Shown piece by piece: positions 25,811 through 36,000 of a DNA stretch of 49,421 bases. The stretch's first letter is position 1, and every line of letters begins with the position of its first letter. The translations under genes and the position numbers were made by a program. The stretch lies in assembly GCF_900142515.1 (NCBI RefSeq), contig NZ_FRBC01000005.1:1-49421 (forward strand). Reading direction: 5' to 3'. The notes under the pieces were generated by a model. It was not told the DNA's origin, searched no databases, and saw only the letters and a list, made by a program, of their open reading frames with translations. Source of the DNA: Pseudoselenomonas ruminantium. GTDB lineage: Bacteria; Bacillota; Negativicutes; Selenomonadales; Selenomonadaceae.

Positions 25811-26830
25811 ATGAAGTGGAAAGGAAACTTAGCCGTTTTGCTGGTCGTGGGCCTGCTTATCTTCCTTATGCTGCCGCTGGGGAATTCCATTGGGAATGGC
25901 AAGCGGATTGTAAGGATTGCCCATTCACAATCGGAGAAACATCCGGAGCATATCGGCTTGTTGGCCTTCAAGAAGCATGTGGAGGAAAAGCTGGGGGATA
26001 AGTTTGAGGTGCAGATTTTCCCGAATGAATTGTTGGGGGGACAGAAAAAAGCCATTGAATTGACGCAGACTGGTGCCATTGATTTTATCGTGGTGGGGTG
26101 TCCGAATGTGGAAACCATTGCCAGCGTTTATGAAGTGTTCAGTATGCCTTATCTGTTTGCATCACAAAAAGCTTATTTTGATACGATGCGGGATGAGGAT
26201 TACATGAAGAAGATATATGCTTCCACGGATGAGGCAGGTTTTCGTGTCATGACCTGGTATAATGCGGGGATCCGCAGTTTCTATGCCAAGGAGAAGATAG
26301 AAAAACCTGAGGATATGCAGGGGATGAAATTACGTGTGCAGCAATCTCCGGCCAGCATTGCGATGGTGAATGCCTTTGGCGCGGCCGCAACGCCAATGGC
26401 TTTTGGCGAAGTCTACACTGCAATCCAGCAGGGGGTTATCGATGGGGCGGAAAACAACGAACTGGCCATTACCAATAATAAGCATGGTGAGGTGGCAAAG
26501 TATTACAGCTATACAAACCATCAGATGATTCCCGATGTACTTATGGCTAATCTGCGCTTCCTGCAATCGTTGAGTCCGGAAGAACAGGAAGTTTTTGCGG
26601 AGGCGGCCAGGTTGTCCACGGATGTGGAGCTGGAAGCCTGGGACAAAGAAGTGGAAAATGCCAAAAAGATAGCGCAGGAAGAAATGGGCGTGACTTTTGT
26701 CGATGTGGATATGACACCGTTCCGCGCTCAGGTTCTGGAACTGCATAAGGAGATGTTGGCCAAAAATCCGAATATCCGGGATATTTACGAGCACATCCAG
26801 GAAATCAATGCAAAGGATACGGGGGCATAA
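25811..26830 (+). CDS. dctP: TRAP transporter substrate-binding protein, DctP family
   Basis: A 339-residue periplasmic solute receptor. It begins with a signal or anchor helix (MKWKGNLAVLLVVGLLIFLML). Family features are RIAHSQSEKHPEHIG, the YNAGIRSF segment, KLRVQQSP with the carboxylate-binding Arg, and FGEVYTAIQQGVIDGAENNE. The ATG at 25811 follows GGAAAGGTG. It is the first gene of a complete dctP-dctQ-dctM operon. TRAP systems usually take organic acids or sugar acids; the substrate here is not known. Confidence 0.92.
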   Translation: MKWKGNLAVLLVVGLLIFLMLPLGNSIGNGKRIVRIAHSQSEKHPEHIGLLAFKKHVEEKLGDKFEVQIFPNELLGGQKKAIELTQTGAIDFIVVGCPNVETIASVYEVFSMPYLFASQKAYFDTMRDEDYMKKIYASTDEAGFRVMTWYNAGIRSFYAKEKIEKPEDMQGMKLRVQQSPASIAMVNAFGAAATPMAFGEVYTAIQQGVIDGAENNELAITNNKHGEVAKYYSYTNHQMIPDVLMANLRFLQSLSPEEQEVFAEAARLSTDVELEAWDKEVENAKKIAQEEMGVTFVDVDMTPFRAQVLELHKEMLAKNPNIRDIYEHIQEINAKDTGA

Positions 26831-26833
26831 GGT

Positions 26834-27325
26834 ATGAAATGCATCAAGAGAATACGCAATATACTGGATAAGACTCTGTCTGTGGCATGCAGTGTCATGT
26901 TTGCCGCGATTGTCTGTATTGGCACTTATCAGATCGTCACCCGGTACATCTTCAACAGTCCCAGTACGGTATCGGAGGAGCTGTTGACTTATACGTTTGC
27001 CTGGATGGCTCTGTTGGTATCGGCCCTGGTCTTTGGCAAGCGGGAACACTTGCGGGTATCGGTATTTGCGGACCGGCTCCAAGGGAAGGAACGGACGTGG
27101 CTGGAATTGTTTATTGAGACAATGGTGGTGGCTGTGGCGCTGGTAGTGCTTCTCTACGGCGGCCTGACTATCATGGAGCTGACTATGTCGCAGAAGACGG
27201 CATCGTTGGGAATTCCCATGGGGGCGGTATATGCGGTGGTGCCGTTGACAGGATTGCTGATTGGTATTTACGGGGTATTCAACATCATGGACTTATGGAA
27301 AGAAAATATGCAGGGCAGCAGATGA
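26834..27325 (+). CDS. dctQ: TRAP transporter small permease, DctQ family
   Basis: A 163-residue membrane protein with four hydrophobic helices, the size and topology of DctQ. Conserved features are the TRYIFNSPSTVSEELLTYTFAWMALL segment and KREHLRVSVFAD. It starts 3 bp after the dctP stop and is followed by dctM, and so joins the binding protein to the large permease. Confidence 0.92.
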   Translation: MKCIKRIRNILDKTLSVACSVMFAAIVCIGTYQIVTRYIFNSPSTVSEELLTYTFAWMALLVSALVFGKREHLRVSVFADRLQGKERTWLELFIETMVVAVALVVLLYGGLTIMELTMSQKTASLGIPMGAVYAVVPLTGLLIGIYGVFNIMDLWKENMQGSR

Positions 27326-27350
27326 ACTTGGGTAGAAATGAGGTGTATGT

Positions 27351-28661
27351 ATGAGCGTGGCAATTCTTTCCGGCACGATTATCCTGGTGGCGCTGGTGGT
27401 GCTGCTGATCGTGGGAATGCCCATTGCGATGGCATTGGCCATTGCGTCCATTCTGGCAATCCTGCCGGTTTTGAACTTTGATGCAGCGGTGCTGACCGGA
27501 GCACAGCGGATATTTTCCGGGATTTCGATTTTTTCACTGCTGGCCATCCCGTTCTTCATATTGGCGGGCAATATCATGAATCGGGGCGGGATCGCGATTC
27601 GTTTGATCAATCTGGCCAAATTGTTTACGGGGCAGACTCCGGGGGCGCTGGCCCAGACCAATGTAGTAGCCAATATGATGTTCGGTTCCATATCTGGTTC
27701 GGGAACGGCGGCTGCTTCGGCCATGGGCTCGATGATTGCTCCGATTGAGAAGGATGAGGGCTATGAGCCGAGTTTTTCAGCGGCGACCAACATCTCGTCG
27801 GCACCTTCGGGGTTGTTGATTCCGCCTAGTAATGTGATGATTACTTATTCCCTGGTCAGCGGTGGCACCTCGGTGGCAGCGCTCTTTATGGCCGGGTATA
27901 TTCCGGGGCTTCTCTGGGGGCTTGCCTGCATGAGTGTGGCTTATGTCCTGGCTCGTCAGCATGGTTATCGGGCTGAGCATGTGTTTGCCTCCAAGGAAGC
28001 CTGGAAGGTGATGGCCGATGCGGTTCCCTGTCTGCTGTTGTTGGTGGTGGTTATTGGCGGCATCATTTCTGGTGTCTTTACGGCCACCGAAGGTTCCGTA
28101 GTGGCTGTGGTGTATAGCCTGCTCCTGTCCATGTTCTGCTATCATTCCATCCGTGTACAGGATCTACCCCGCATCTTTGAGGAAAGTGCGGAGATGACCG
28201 GTATCATCATCTTTTTGATTGGTACTTCCAGCATCATGTCCTGGGTAATGGCCTTCACGAATATTCCTGAGGCTGTTTCGGCAGGATTGCTGGGACTGAC
28301 CGACAGCCGTATCCTGATCCTGCTTTTCATTAACATCATCCTGCTGGTGGTAGGAACCTTTATGGATATGACACCGGCTTGCCTGATCTTTACCCCGATT
28401 TTCCTGCCGGTGTGCATGGCGCTGGGAATCAACCCCATCCATTTCGGCATTTTCATGATTTTCAATCTGTGCATCGGTACCATTACTCCGCCGGTGGGCA
28501 CGACACTGTTTGTCGGCGTGAAAGTGGGCGGCGTGGAACTCGAGTCCGTTGTCAAGTGGCTGCTTCCGTTCTTCGCAGCCTTGTTCATCGCTTTGTTGAT
28601 GGTGACGTATATACCAGAACTTTCCCTGTGGCTGCCAGGTTTGATGGGCTATGTGAAATGA
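27351..28661 (+). CDS. dctM: TRAP transporter large permease, DctM family
   Basis: A 436-residue polytopic permease of the DctM family with about 12 helices. Family marks are AIPFFILAGNIMNRGGI, MMFGSISGSGTAAASAMGS, IPPSNVMITY and the C-terminal TPPVGTTLFVG. It uses an ion gradient to move the solute delivered by DctP. Last gene of the operon; a clear terminator follows 5 bp after the stop. Confidence 0.94.
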   Translation: MSVAILSGTIILVALVVLLIVGMPIAMALAIASILAILPVLNFDAAVLTGAQRIFSGISIFSLLAIPFFILAGNIMNRGGIAIRLINLAKLFTGQTPGALAQTNVVANMMFGSISGSGTAAASAMGSMIAPIEKDEGYEPSFSAATNISSAPSGLLIPPSNVMITYSLVSGGTSVAALFMAGYIPGLLWGLACMSVAYVLARQHGYRAEHVFASKEAWKVMADAVPCLLLLVVVIGGIISGVFTATEGSVVAVVYSLLLSMFCYHSIRVQDLPRIFEESAEMTGIIIFLIGTSSIMSWVMAFTNIPEAVSAGLLGLTDSRILILLFINIILLVVGTFMDMTPACLIFTPIFLPVCMALGINPIHFGIFMIFNLCIGTITPPVGTTLFVGVKVGGVELESVVKWLLPFFAALFIALLMVTYIPELSLWLPGLMGYVK

Positions 28662-28666
28662 ACAGA

Positions 28667-28699
28667 CAAAAATGGCCTCCGTGTTTGGAGGCCGTTTTT
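28667..28699. terminator. terminator after dctM
   Basis: GGCCTCC (28674-28680) and GGAGGCC (28687-28693) with flanking ACAAAAA/TTTTTGT that can extend the stem. It serves dctM and the convergent minus-strand gene. Confidence 0.85.
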
Positions 28700-28727
28700 G
28701 TGCAAAGAATTGCATGGGATATGGTGT

Positions 28728-29474
28728 TTAGTCTTCTGTCTTGGGCATCATCAGATAGTCATGGCCTTTTTCGCCGAAGAGGTGTTTTCCGGAGAAGAAT
28801 TTAACCGGCACGAAGGTCAGCAGTCCAATCAGCAGGAACATGAAGGCTACGGGAATCAGCGTGGCAATCCGCAGGGCTTCATAGAAGGTACGGCCGTTTG
28901 CGATCTCCTTGGCCATCAGGCGCCATAACAGGGCCGTCATGCCCAGTCCCACAAGCATTCCCATGAACATGGACAGGCCGATGGCACTGCTGGAAGTGGC
29001 GCTGAAGGCGGTATACGTGATGAACACACCGGCAATCATGGACGTGACGATACAGGCAAAGTAATAGAAGATGTATCCTTGATATTTGCCGATGGGCTTG
29101 AAGTAATGACGATTGACGTAGATGGCTGCAATCACCCAGATCGCCAGGCCGGCAGGCCCGAGAAGTGCCTGGACAATGCCCAGCAGGATCAGGCTCACAA
29201 GCGTGCAGGGCACCAGCCGGAACAGGAAATGCCAGACCTTGTTTTGGTAGAAGATGTATACGCTGAGCACCAGCATGGCAAGGGACAGCACAATCTCCAG
29301 CAGGGTCGCCGGCAGGAGCAGGAAACTCAGGGCATTATCCGGGGCAACGGTGGCAGCGTTGGTGCAGAATTGGACAAAGGTCAGCAACATCAGAAACAGC
29401 ATGTACTTTTGACCGCGATCTTCCTCGCTGGCCAAGCCGTTTTTCCAATCCAGGCAAGATTTTAATGTACTCAT
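28728..29474 (-). CDS. polytopic membrane protein of unknown function
   Basis: A 248-residue protein with about seven hydrophobic helices and a short charged N-terminus (MSTLKSCLDWKNGLASEEDRGQKY). The ATG at 29474 follows CGAGGAGGTC; an upstream in-frame ATG has no ribosome-binding site. I do not recognise the family. The loop VNRHYFKPIGKYQGYIFYY and the C-terminal VKFFSGKHLFGEKGHDY are the most distinctive segments. It is convergent with the TRAP operon and divergent from the TPR gene. No catalytic motif is visible. Confidence 0.75.
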   Translation of the reverse strand: MSTLKSCLDWKNGLASEEDRGQKYMLFLMLLTFVQFCTNAATVAPDNALSFLLLPATLLEIVLSLAMLVLSVYIFYQNKVWHFLFRLVPCTLVSLILLGIVQALLGPAGLAIWVIAAIYVNRHYFKPIGKYQGYIFYYFACIVTSMIAGVFITYTAFSATSSSAIGLSMFMGMLVGLGMTALLWRLMAKEIANGRTFYEALRIATLIPVAFMFLLIGLLTFVPVKFFSGKHLFGEKGHDYLMMPKTED

Positions 29475-29640
29475 AAATGACCTCCTCGAAAAATGAAAAT
29501 AAAATGAAAACATGATATACTATAACAAGGGCTGATTAAATCCTGCTTAAAAATTGAGAATTATTTTTACTGGTAGGCAGGACTTTTGTCCCTTTTTGCG
29601 AATTATAGATTATCATGACTGCAAGAGGAGGCTGATCTGT

Positions 29641-30393
29641 GTGAAAAAGGATTTGTTTGCTATAGCATTGGCTATGGGGTTATTGACGGCAATGCCGGCA
29701 GGAGAGGCAGCGCTTTCCGAACAAGCGCTGGCAGATTTGCAGCAATCCCATTCCGGGCTCTTTTATTTGAGCAGTACCACGGTAGATTTCAATATTGCTG
29801 AACAATTGAAACGTGCTAAAACAGCCATTGATGAGGAGCAGGATTATCCAATGGCGGTGGCTGTACTGGATAAAGTGATTGAGCTTGATCCGAAAAATGC
29901 CGAGGCGTATTTGCTGCGTGGCATCGCCAAAGGCCACCGGGCAGCAGAGCAGAAAAACAGTGTCTTTTATGAAATGTTTAACGAAGCAGATCGTGATTTT
30001 CAGGAAGCTTTGATGCTTGAGCCCGATAATCCCACGTTTTGGTTTTATCGGGGAGAGAATGCCCTGCTGCGGGCTGAGACATGGGAAAACGGTGTGCTCG
30101 AAAGCAAGGATGGCTGGGGCAGTTATGAAGAGGCAATAAAGCTATGTCCGAATTATCTGGATGCAATGGTGCGGATGGGTGATGTCTATTACCATAACTA
30201 CTACGTAGGCTATACAACGAAAGAAAGCAGCCTGGAAAAGGCCATTGAGTGGTATAACAAGGTCTTGGTGTTAGTGCCGAATCATGGAACTGTCGTGGCT
30301 AAAAAGGAAATGGCCAAGGAACTGCTGAACAAAAAGAAGCAAGAGGCGGAGAAAGAGGCCCGCGAGCGTGAACTGAGACAGCGTGTTAGCTGA
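29641..30393 (+). CDS. exported TPR-repeat protein
   Basis: A 250-residue protein beginning with a GTG 10 bp after GAGGAGG. A signal peptide (VKKDLFAIALAMGLLTAMPAGEA) would place it in the periplasm. At least three tetratricopeptide repeats follow: DYPMAVAVLDKVIELDPKNAEAYLLRG, then ADRDFQEALMLEPDNPTFWFYRG and AIEWYNKVLVLVPNHG. The C-terminus is a highly charged helix (KKKQEAEKEARERELRQR). TPRs mediate protein contacts; no partner is evident. It stands as a single gene with a terminator directly after the stop. Confidence 0.8.
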   Translation: MKKDLFAIALAMGLLTAMPAGEAALSEQALADLQQSHSGLFYLSSTTVDFNIAEQLKRAKTAIDEEQDYPMAVAVLDKVIELDPKNAEAYLLRGIAKGHRAAEQKNSVFYEMFNEADRDFQEALMLEPDNPTFWFYRGENALLRAETWENGVLESKDGWGSYEEAIKLCPNYLDAMVRMGDVYYHNYYVGYTTKESSLEKAIEWYNKVLVLVPNHGTVVAKKEMAKELLNKKKQEAEKEARERELRQRVS

Positions 30394-30438
30394 AAAAAGT
30401 CACGACTACAGCATTTCAGCGTGTAGTCGTGACTTTTT
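30394..30438. terminator. bidirectional terminator between the TPR gene and mqnA
   Basis: AAAAAAGTCACGACTACA and TGTAGTCGTGACTTTTT are exact inverted copies around an 11-nt loop. It directly follows the TPR stop and overlaps the mqnA stop on the other strand. Confidence 0.88.
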
Positions 30439-31276
30439 AATTGCGCCGTACTTTGGCGAAGTTGAGTTCGGGGATATGTTCGATCAGGTTCATATTATGG
30501 GCCATCTGGTAGAAAGTCCGGAGGCCGTCGAGGTATTCTTCGCTCAGATCCCATTTTATGGTGTTGTAGAGGTAGCTGTCGAGCTGTTCGTAGGTGAAGG
30601 GCTTCTCCTTCAGGATGGAATGGATGATGGTTTCCTGGTTTTCCGGATATTTCTGGAACGCCCGATGCACCCGGTCATAGATGAGCTGCAGCATTTCCGG
30701 GCTGTTTTCGGCAAAGTCCTTGTTTACCACCCAGAGGGCATAGACCATCTTCTTGCCGGTGAGTTCCTGCCATTCCTGCCCCAGATCATAATAATAGAGG
30801 CCTTCTTCGCGGTGATGGTAGCACCAGAGGGCATCATCACCAATCAGCAGGGAAGCTGTGGCATCTTCGGGGATGGGGCTTTCGGGGGCCACATGGCGCA
30901 CATAGTAATTGGGGATGGCACCGTAGCTGCGCAGGATGATTTTCAGCAGGCAATGAGAGGTAGCACTTTTGGCCGTGAGGATGATCTTGTCATCCTTGAG
31001 CCTTTCGATGGGCTTCCTGGAAATCAGCAGGATGCTCTGGACGGCACCGTCGGTGCTGACGCAGACATCCGGCAAGATTACGAGTTTTTCGCTGTGGCGG
31101 GCGTAGACGATGGACGAGCAGTTGCTCATATCCAGCCGCCCGTTAATGAGGTCGTTATTGAGGATGGCGGGCACGCCGCGGGTGATGGACAGCCCTTGGG
31201 CGGCGCCATGGTTGTAACTGTAGGAAAGAGGCAGGACATTCAGAAAATCGATATGGCCGACACGTGGGCAGGTCAT
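30437..31276 (-). CDS. mqnA: menaquinone biosynthesis protein MqnA (chorismate dehydratase)
   Basis: A 279-residue protein with the periplasmic-binding fold of the MqnA/MqnD family. It starts VGHIDFLNVLPLSYSYNHG, with the conserved N(V)xP segment, and includes LNNDLINGRLDMSNCSSIVYA, LLIGDDAL and KKMVYALWVVN. MqnA removes water from chorismate to begin the futalosine route to menaquinone. The ATG at 31276 follows AAAGGGGGAATAG. The rest of the pathway is not in the window. It supports use of menaquinone as acceptor for GlpABC. Confidence 0.87.
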   Translation of the reverse strand: MTCPRVGHIDFLNVLPLSYSYNHGAAQGLSITRGVPAILNNDLINGRLDMSNCSSIVYARHSEKLVILPDVCVSTDGAVQSILLISRKPIERLKDDKIILTAKSATSHCLLKIILRSYGAIPNYYVRHVAPESPIPEDATASLLIGDDALWCYHHREEGLYYYDLGQEWQELTGKKMVYALWVVNKDFAENSPEMLQLIYDRVHRAFQKYPENQETIIHSILKEKPFTYEQLDSYLYNTIKWDLSEEYLDGLRTFYQMAHNMNLIEHIPELNFAKVRRN

Positions 31277-31379
31277 AGCTATTCCCCCTTTATAAAAGAC
31301 TTCTCTATCATTATACACGGAAGGCAGAATAAGGAAAAGAAAAAATGGCGTGTAAATTATCAGAAAAAAGTGATGAATA

Positions 31380-31424
31380 TTGACTTTTATGCAGTTTTGC
31401 AGTAAAATTGTTTGATGTAATCAA
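31380..31424 (+). promoter_or_regulatory. marR-RND promoter with palindromic operator
   Basis: TTGACT (31380-31385), 17-bp spacer, TAAAAT (31403-31408). Immediately downstream TTGATGTAATCAA (31412-31424) is a perfect 5-3-5 palindrome over the expected transcription start, and GTAATCAACTTAC overlaps it. This is a likely autoregulatory MarR site. Confidence 0.6.
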
Positions 31425-31469
31425 CTTACTGAAATACAACTTATTATAAAAGACAGGGAGGATTTTGAG

Positions 31470-31952
31470 ATGGATGAATATGTAAATTGGGGGCGCTGGT
31501 TCTCCATTCTGCATCGCCGTTCGCAGTTGTTTGTGGTGGAGGCCTGCCAGAAATATGGACTGACGTTTTCGGAATATATCATGCTGATCCGCATTTTCGA
31601 TCATGAGGGAGCCAAGCAGGATGATCTGGCGGCCATGCTTTATCTGGATAAGGCGGTGGTCACCCGTACCATCAATCTGCTGGTGGATAAGGGCTTCATT
31701 TATCGGGAAGCCGATTCGGTCGATCGGCGTATCCGTCATATCTACCTTACGGATTATGGCCGTGAGCAGCATGAATACCTGCGCAATGTCATTCAGGGCT
31801 GGGTGGATTATCTGGTGACGGACATGGATAAGGCTGAGGTCAAGGAGCTCTTTACGGGCTTCCATAAATTGGTAGATCGGGCCTGTGAGGCAGATTTGGT
31901 GGAGTTGGCCAAGCATTTGCCGACGGGGGGCGCAGTCCGTGAAAAACTGTAA
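31470..31952 (+). CDS. MarR-family transcriptional regulator
   Basis: A 160-residue winged-helix protein. The HTH (AKQDDLAAMLYLDKAVVTRTINLLVDKGFI, residues 49-78) and the wing (READSVDRRIRHIYLTDYG) are clear, with dimerisation helices at both ends. RBS AGGGAGG. The 3' end overlaps the RND adaptor gene by 14 bp, so it belongs to the same operon and probably represses it until an inducer, such as an aromatic or bile-like compound, binds. The inducer is not known. Confidence 0.9.
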   Translation: MDEYVNWGRWFSILHRRSQLFVVEACQKYGLTFSEYIMLIRIFDHEGAKQDDLAAMLYLDKAVVTRTINLLVDKGFIYREADSVDRRIRHIYLTDYGREQHEYLRNVIQGWVDYLVTDMDKAEVKELFTGFHKLVDRACEADLVELAKHLPTGGAVREKL

Positions 31953-33015
31953 GTTTTTGGCCATGGTGCTTGTGGCTGTGACTTTGCTGGCCAGTGGCTG
32001 CGGCAGCAAGGAAGCTGCCCAGGAGAAACCCGTGCTGGTAAAGACACAGCAGGCCAGCCTGGGGGCGGATGCGCAGAGTGGCAGCTATTCCGGTACCGTG
32101 AAGGGGCGCCATGAAACGAATATGTCTTTTCAGGTGGGCGGCCAGATCCTGGCGCGCAATGTGCAGGTGGGCAGCCGCGTTCATGCGGGGGATGTGCTGA
32201 TGGTCATCGATGCCCGGGATGTGCTGCAACAGTCCAACCAGGGGGATGCGCAGGTGGCTTCGGCCCGGGCGCAGCTCTCGCTGGCTGAGAAGAATCTGGA
32301 GCGCTATACGCAGCTGTATCAGGAAAGTGCGGTATCCAAGGCCACGCTGGATCAGTATCAGACCAATTATGATGCGGCTTTTGCGGCATATAGAAGCGCA
32401 TTGGCGCAGCAGAAGCAGGGCCATAATTCTCTGGGGTACACCAATCTGACCTCTGGTGCCAATGGCGTGATCTCGGCCATTTCGGCCGAGGAAGGCCAGG
32501 TCGTAGCTGCTGGCCAGACGGTGCTGACACTGGTGCAGACTGATGAGCTGGAAGTGGAGATCTCCGTGCCGGAAAATAAGGTGAGTGAGCTTTCGCTGGG
32601 ACTGCCCGTGTCGGTGGACTTCTGGGCCTTGAAAGGGCGCGTCGATGGAACGATCCGCGAGATTGCGCCCATGGCTGATGCGGCGACCCGTACCTACAAG
32701 GTGCGTGTATCGATACCGGAACCGCCGGAGGGGATGCAGCTGGGCATGACCGCCAATGTGTCCATCAAGGGTGCGGAGACGGAGGAAGCAGATGGAATAA
32801 CCACGTTGCCTTTGGCCGCAATCTTCCAGGATGGGGATACTGCCCAGGTTTGGGTGGTAGGCGATGATAACAGGCTTACCGCCAAGGCTGTGACGGTTGA
32901 ACAGCTGGGTGATGATAAAGTGCAGGTCGCAGGCCTGGGGGTTGGTGATCTGGTTGTGACCGCAGGGGTGCATAAACTCCATGAAGGTCAGAGCGTGCGG
33001 ACGGAGGCGGACTGA
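31939..33015 (+). CDS. RND efflux periplasmic adaptor lipoprotein
   Basis: A 358-residue membrane-fusion protein. The GTG at 31939 follows GGGGGG and gives a lipoprotein signal with lipobox LASGC and lipid-attached Cys21. Lipoyl half-motifs (SFQVGGQILARNVQVGSRVHAGDVL and GVISAISAEEGQVVAAGQTVLTL), an alpha-helical hairpin between them (about 90-150) and beta-barrel sequence follow. It connects the pump to an outer-membrane channel. The call as adaptor is firm. It overlaps marR by 14 bp and the pump gene by 1 bp. No TolC-type channel gene is present in the window. Confidence 0.9.
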   Translation: MKNCKFLAMVLVAVTLLASGCGSKEAAQEKPVLVKTQQASLGADAQSGSYSGTVKGRHETNMSFQVGGQILARNVQVGSRVHAGDVLMVIDARDVLQQSNQGDAQVASARAQLSLAEKNLERYTQLYQESAVSKATLDQYQTNYDAAFAAYRSALAQQKQGHNSLGYTNLTSGANGVISAISAEEGQVVAAGQTVLTLVQTDELEVEISVPENKVSELSLGLPVSVDFWALKGRVDGTIREIAPMADAATRTYKVRVSIPEPPEGMQLGMTANVSIKGAETEEADGITTLPLAAIFQDGDTAQVWVVGDDNRLTAKAVTVEQLGDDKVQVAGLGVGDLVVTAGVHKLHEGQSVRTEAD

Positions 33016-36000
33016 TGCGGAATCTTACGGAAGTTTCCCTGAAAAACCGCACGCTGGTGTGGTATTTTATCGTCATTACCGCCATTGGCGGCATCCTGTC
33101 CTACTTTCAGCTCGGGCGTATGGAAGATCCCCAGTTCACCATCCGTCAGATGGTGATATCGGCTGCCTGGCCGGGGGCTACGGCAGAGGAGATGCAGGAG
33201 CAGGTCACGGACAAGCTGGAAAAGCGCCTGCAGGATACGCCACATCTGAAGGCCATAAAGAGTGAGAACCGGGCCGGACAGGCGGTTATCTATGTGGAAC
33301 TGCAGGATGAGATGCACAAGGGCGATATCCGTCCGACCTGGCGTGATGTGCGCAATTTCTGTGAGGATATCAAGAAGGATCTGCCGGAGGGCGTCTACGG
33401 CCCTTACTATAATGACCGCTTTGATGATGTGTTCGGCACGGTCTATGCTGTCACTGGTGATGGTTACAGCTACGAGGAATTGCGGCAGTATGCTGAGAAG
33501 ACGCGGCGCATGCTCTTGAACGTTCCGAGCGTGCAGAAGGTCGAGCTGATCGGCGAGCAGAAGGAAAAGATCTATGTGGAACTCGATACCATGAAGCTCA
33601 GTGAGCTGGGCATCAGTCCGCAGGCGATCTCTAATGCACTCAAGACACAGAATGAAATGACGGCAGCGGCCATGGTGGATACGGATTCCTCCAATGTCTA
33701 CCTGCGCCTCAGCGGTCAGTTCGCAGATGTGAAGGCCATTGAGGAGACGCCCATCAGCGCGGGCGGCCGCAATTTCCGCTTGGGGGATGTGGCCAAGGTC
33801 AGCCGCAAGGCGGGCAGTCCTGCTGACAGCAAGATGTTCTTCAACGGTGAGCCGGCAATCGGCATTGCCGTGTCCATGGAGGATGGCGGCAATATCCTCG
33901 CTTTGGGTGAGAACCTCAAGAAACAGATAACGGCCATTCAGGGTGAATTGCCTGCCGGGCTGGAAATCCAGCAGGTGGCCAACCAGTCGGAAGTGGTGCG
34001 TTCCTCCATCAATGAGTTCATCAAGACCCTGATGGAAGCCATCGTGATTGTCCTGGCGGTCAGCTTCATGTCACTGGGCTGGCGGACGGGGATGGTAGTA
34101 GCCTGCTGTATCCCGCTGGTGCTCTGCGGCGTCTTTATCTTCATGTATGTGCTGGGCATTGACCTGCATAAGGTGTCTTTAGGTTCGCTGATTATCGCGC
34201 TGGGGCTTTTGGTGGATGATGCCATCATCGCCGTGGAAATGATGAGCGTGAAGCTCGAAGCGGGCCTTAGTCGCTTCGAGGCGGCCTGCTTTGCCTTCAA
34301 GGCCACGGCCAAACCGATGCTGACTGGTACCCTGATTACCTGCGCGGGCTTTATCCCCGTTGCTTTTTCCAAAGGGATGGCCAGTGAGTTCTGCAGTGCG
34401 CTGTTCCCGGTCATCGGCATCGCGCTGGTGCTGTCCTGGGTCGTGTCCGTCATGGTGGCGCCACTGCTGGGCACCTATATGATCCGGGTGAAACCCAAGG
34501 TGGATGAACAGGGCGAGCTCAATCCGTATCAGAGCCGCTTTTATGTGGAATTCCGCAAGGTGCTGCAGCTGTTCCTGACACACCGTCGGACGGTGCTGTT
34601 GGGCACGGTGGCCCTCTTTGTCCTGTCGCTGGCGATGATGCCGCATATCCGGCAGGAATTCTTCCCGTCCTCTACGCGTCCGGAAGTGCTCATGGAGCTC
34701 AAATTGCCGGAGGGGTCTTCGATGGAGGCTTCGCAGGCCGTTGCAGACCGGATGTCCAACTTCCTGCAGCAGCATGAAGATCTGCTGGATAACTATTCCT
34801 ATTATGTGGGCCGCTACGCGCCCCGTTTTGTCCTGACTGTCGATCCCAAGGCCAGCACGGACAATGTCGCGAACTTTGTCATCGTGACCAAGGATGTCAA
34901 GGCGCGGGAGAAGCTGGCCGAAGAGCTGAAGGCTTCTTTCAATGAGGAGTTCTCGGATGTACGGGCGAAGCTGCAGTACCTGCAGACCGGCCCGCCGACG
35001 GATTATCCGGTCATGCTGCGGGTGACGGGCTACAATACGGAAAAGACCAAGGAACTTGCTCATAAGGTGGAAGAGATCGTAGCCGCTGACAGCAATAATT
35101 ACAATGTGCATCTGGACTGGAATGAGAAGAGCAAGGTGGTCAAGCTGGAGCTGGATCAGGATAAGCTCAAAAGCCTGGGGCTGAGCGCACAGGCGGTCAA
35201 GCAGATGATCTACACCGAGGTTACTGGTGCCAAGGCGGCCCAGTTCTACACGGGGGACCGTACGCTGGATATCACCCTGCGCCTGTCGGTTGCCGATCGC
35301 GAGGATTTGGGCAAGATTGGCAGCCTGCCGGTCTATCTGGGCAGTGCCGGTTATGTGCCGCTGGAGCAGATCGCCAAGATTTCCTATGGGGCCGAAGATG
35401 GCCTGATCAAGCGCCGCAACCTGCTGCCCACGATCACGGTACAGGCTGAGGTGCATGAAGGCACGGCCAATGATGCCACGAAAAAAGCTTATGAGGCGAC
35501 AAAGGAACTGCGGGAAAACCTGCCCTTCGGCTGTGATATCCAAGTGGCAGGAGCGTTGGAGAACAGCAACAACGCTTCCCGCTTCCTGCTGGCGCCGGTG
35601 CCGGCCATGATCTTCGTCATCATGACGCTGCTGATGTTCCAGCTGGACAGCGCCAAACAGATGCTGCTGACCCTGCTGACCGCGCCGCTGGGGCTGATTG
35701 GTGTGGTCTGGGGCATGTTGCTTACGGATTCGGCCATGGGCTTCGTGGCGGAACTGGGCATCCTGGCTTTGTTCGGCATGATCATCCGCAACTCGGTCAT
35801 CCTCATCGACCAGATCAAGAAACATATCGCGGCGGGAGAAACTCCTTATGATGCCGTGGTGGATTCGGCTATCCTGCGCTTCCGTCCCATCATGCTGACG
35901 GCGGCAGCAGCCATCCTGGGCATGATCCCCCTGATGGCCAGCACCTTCTGGGGCCCGATGGCCGTAGCGATTTCCAGCGGCCTGCTGGTGGCTACGATCC

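Noticed and set aside
26030-26830. Assigning a specific substrate (dicarboxylate, sialic acid) to the TRAP transporter
   Set aside because: No linked catabolic gene identifies the substrate, and the binding-site residues cannot be read reliably by eye.
28728-29474. Naming the membrane protein as a known transporter
   Set aside because: No family motif was recognised; only hydrophobic helices are visible.
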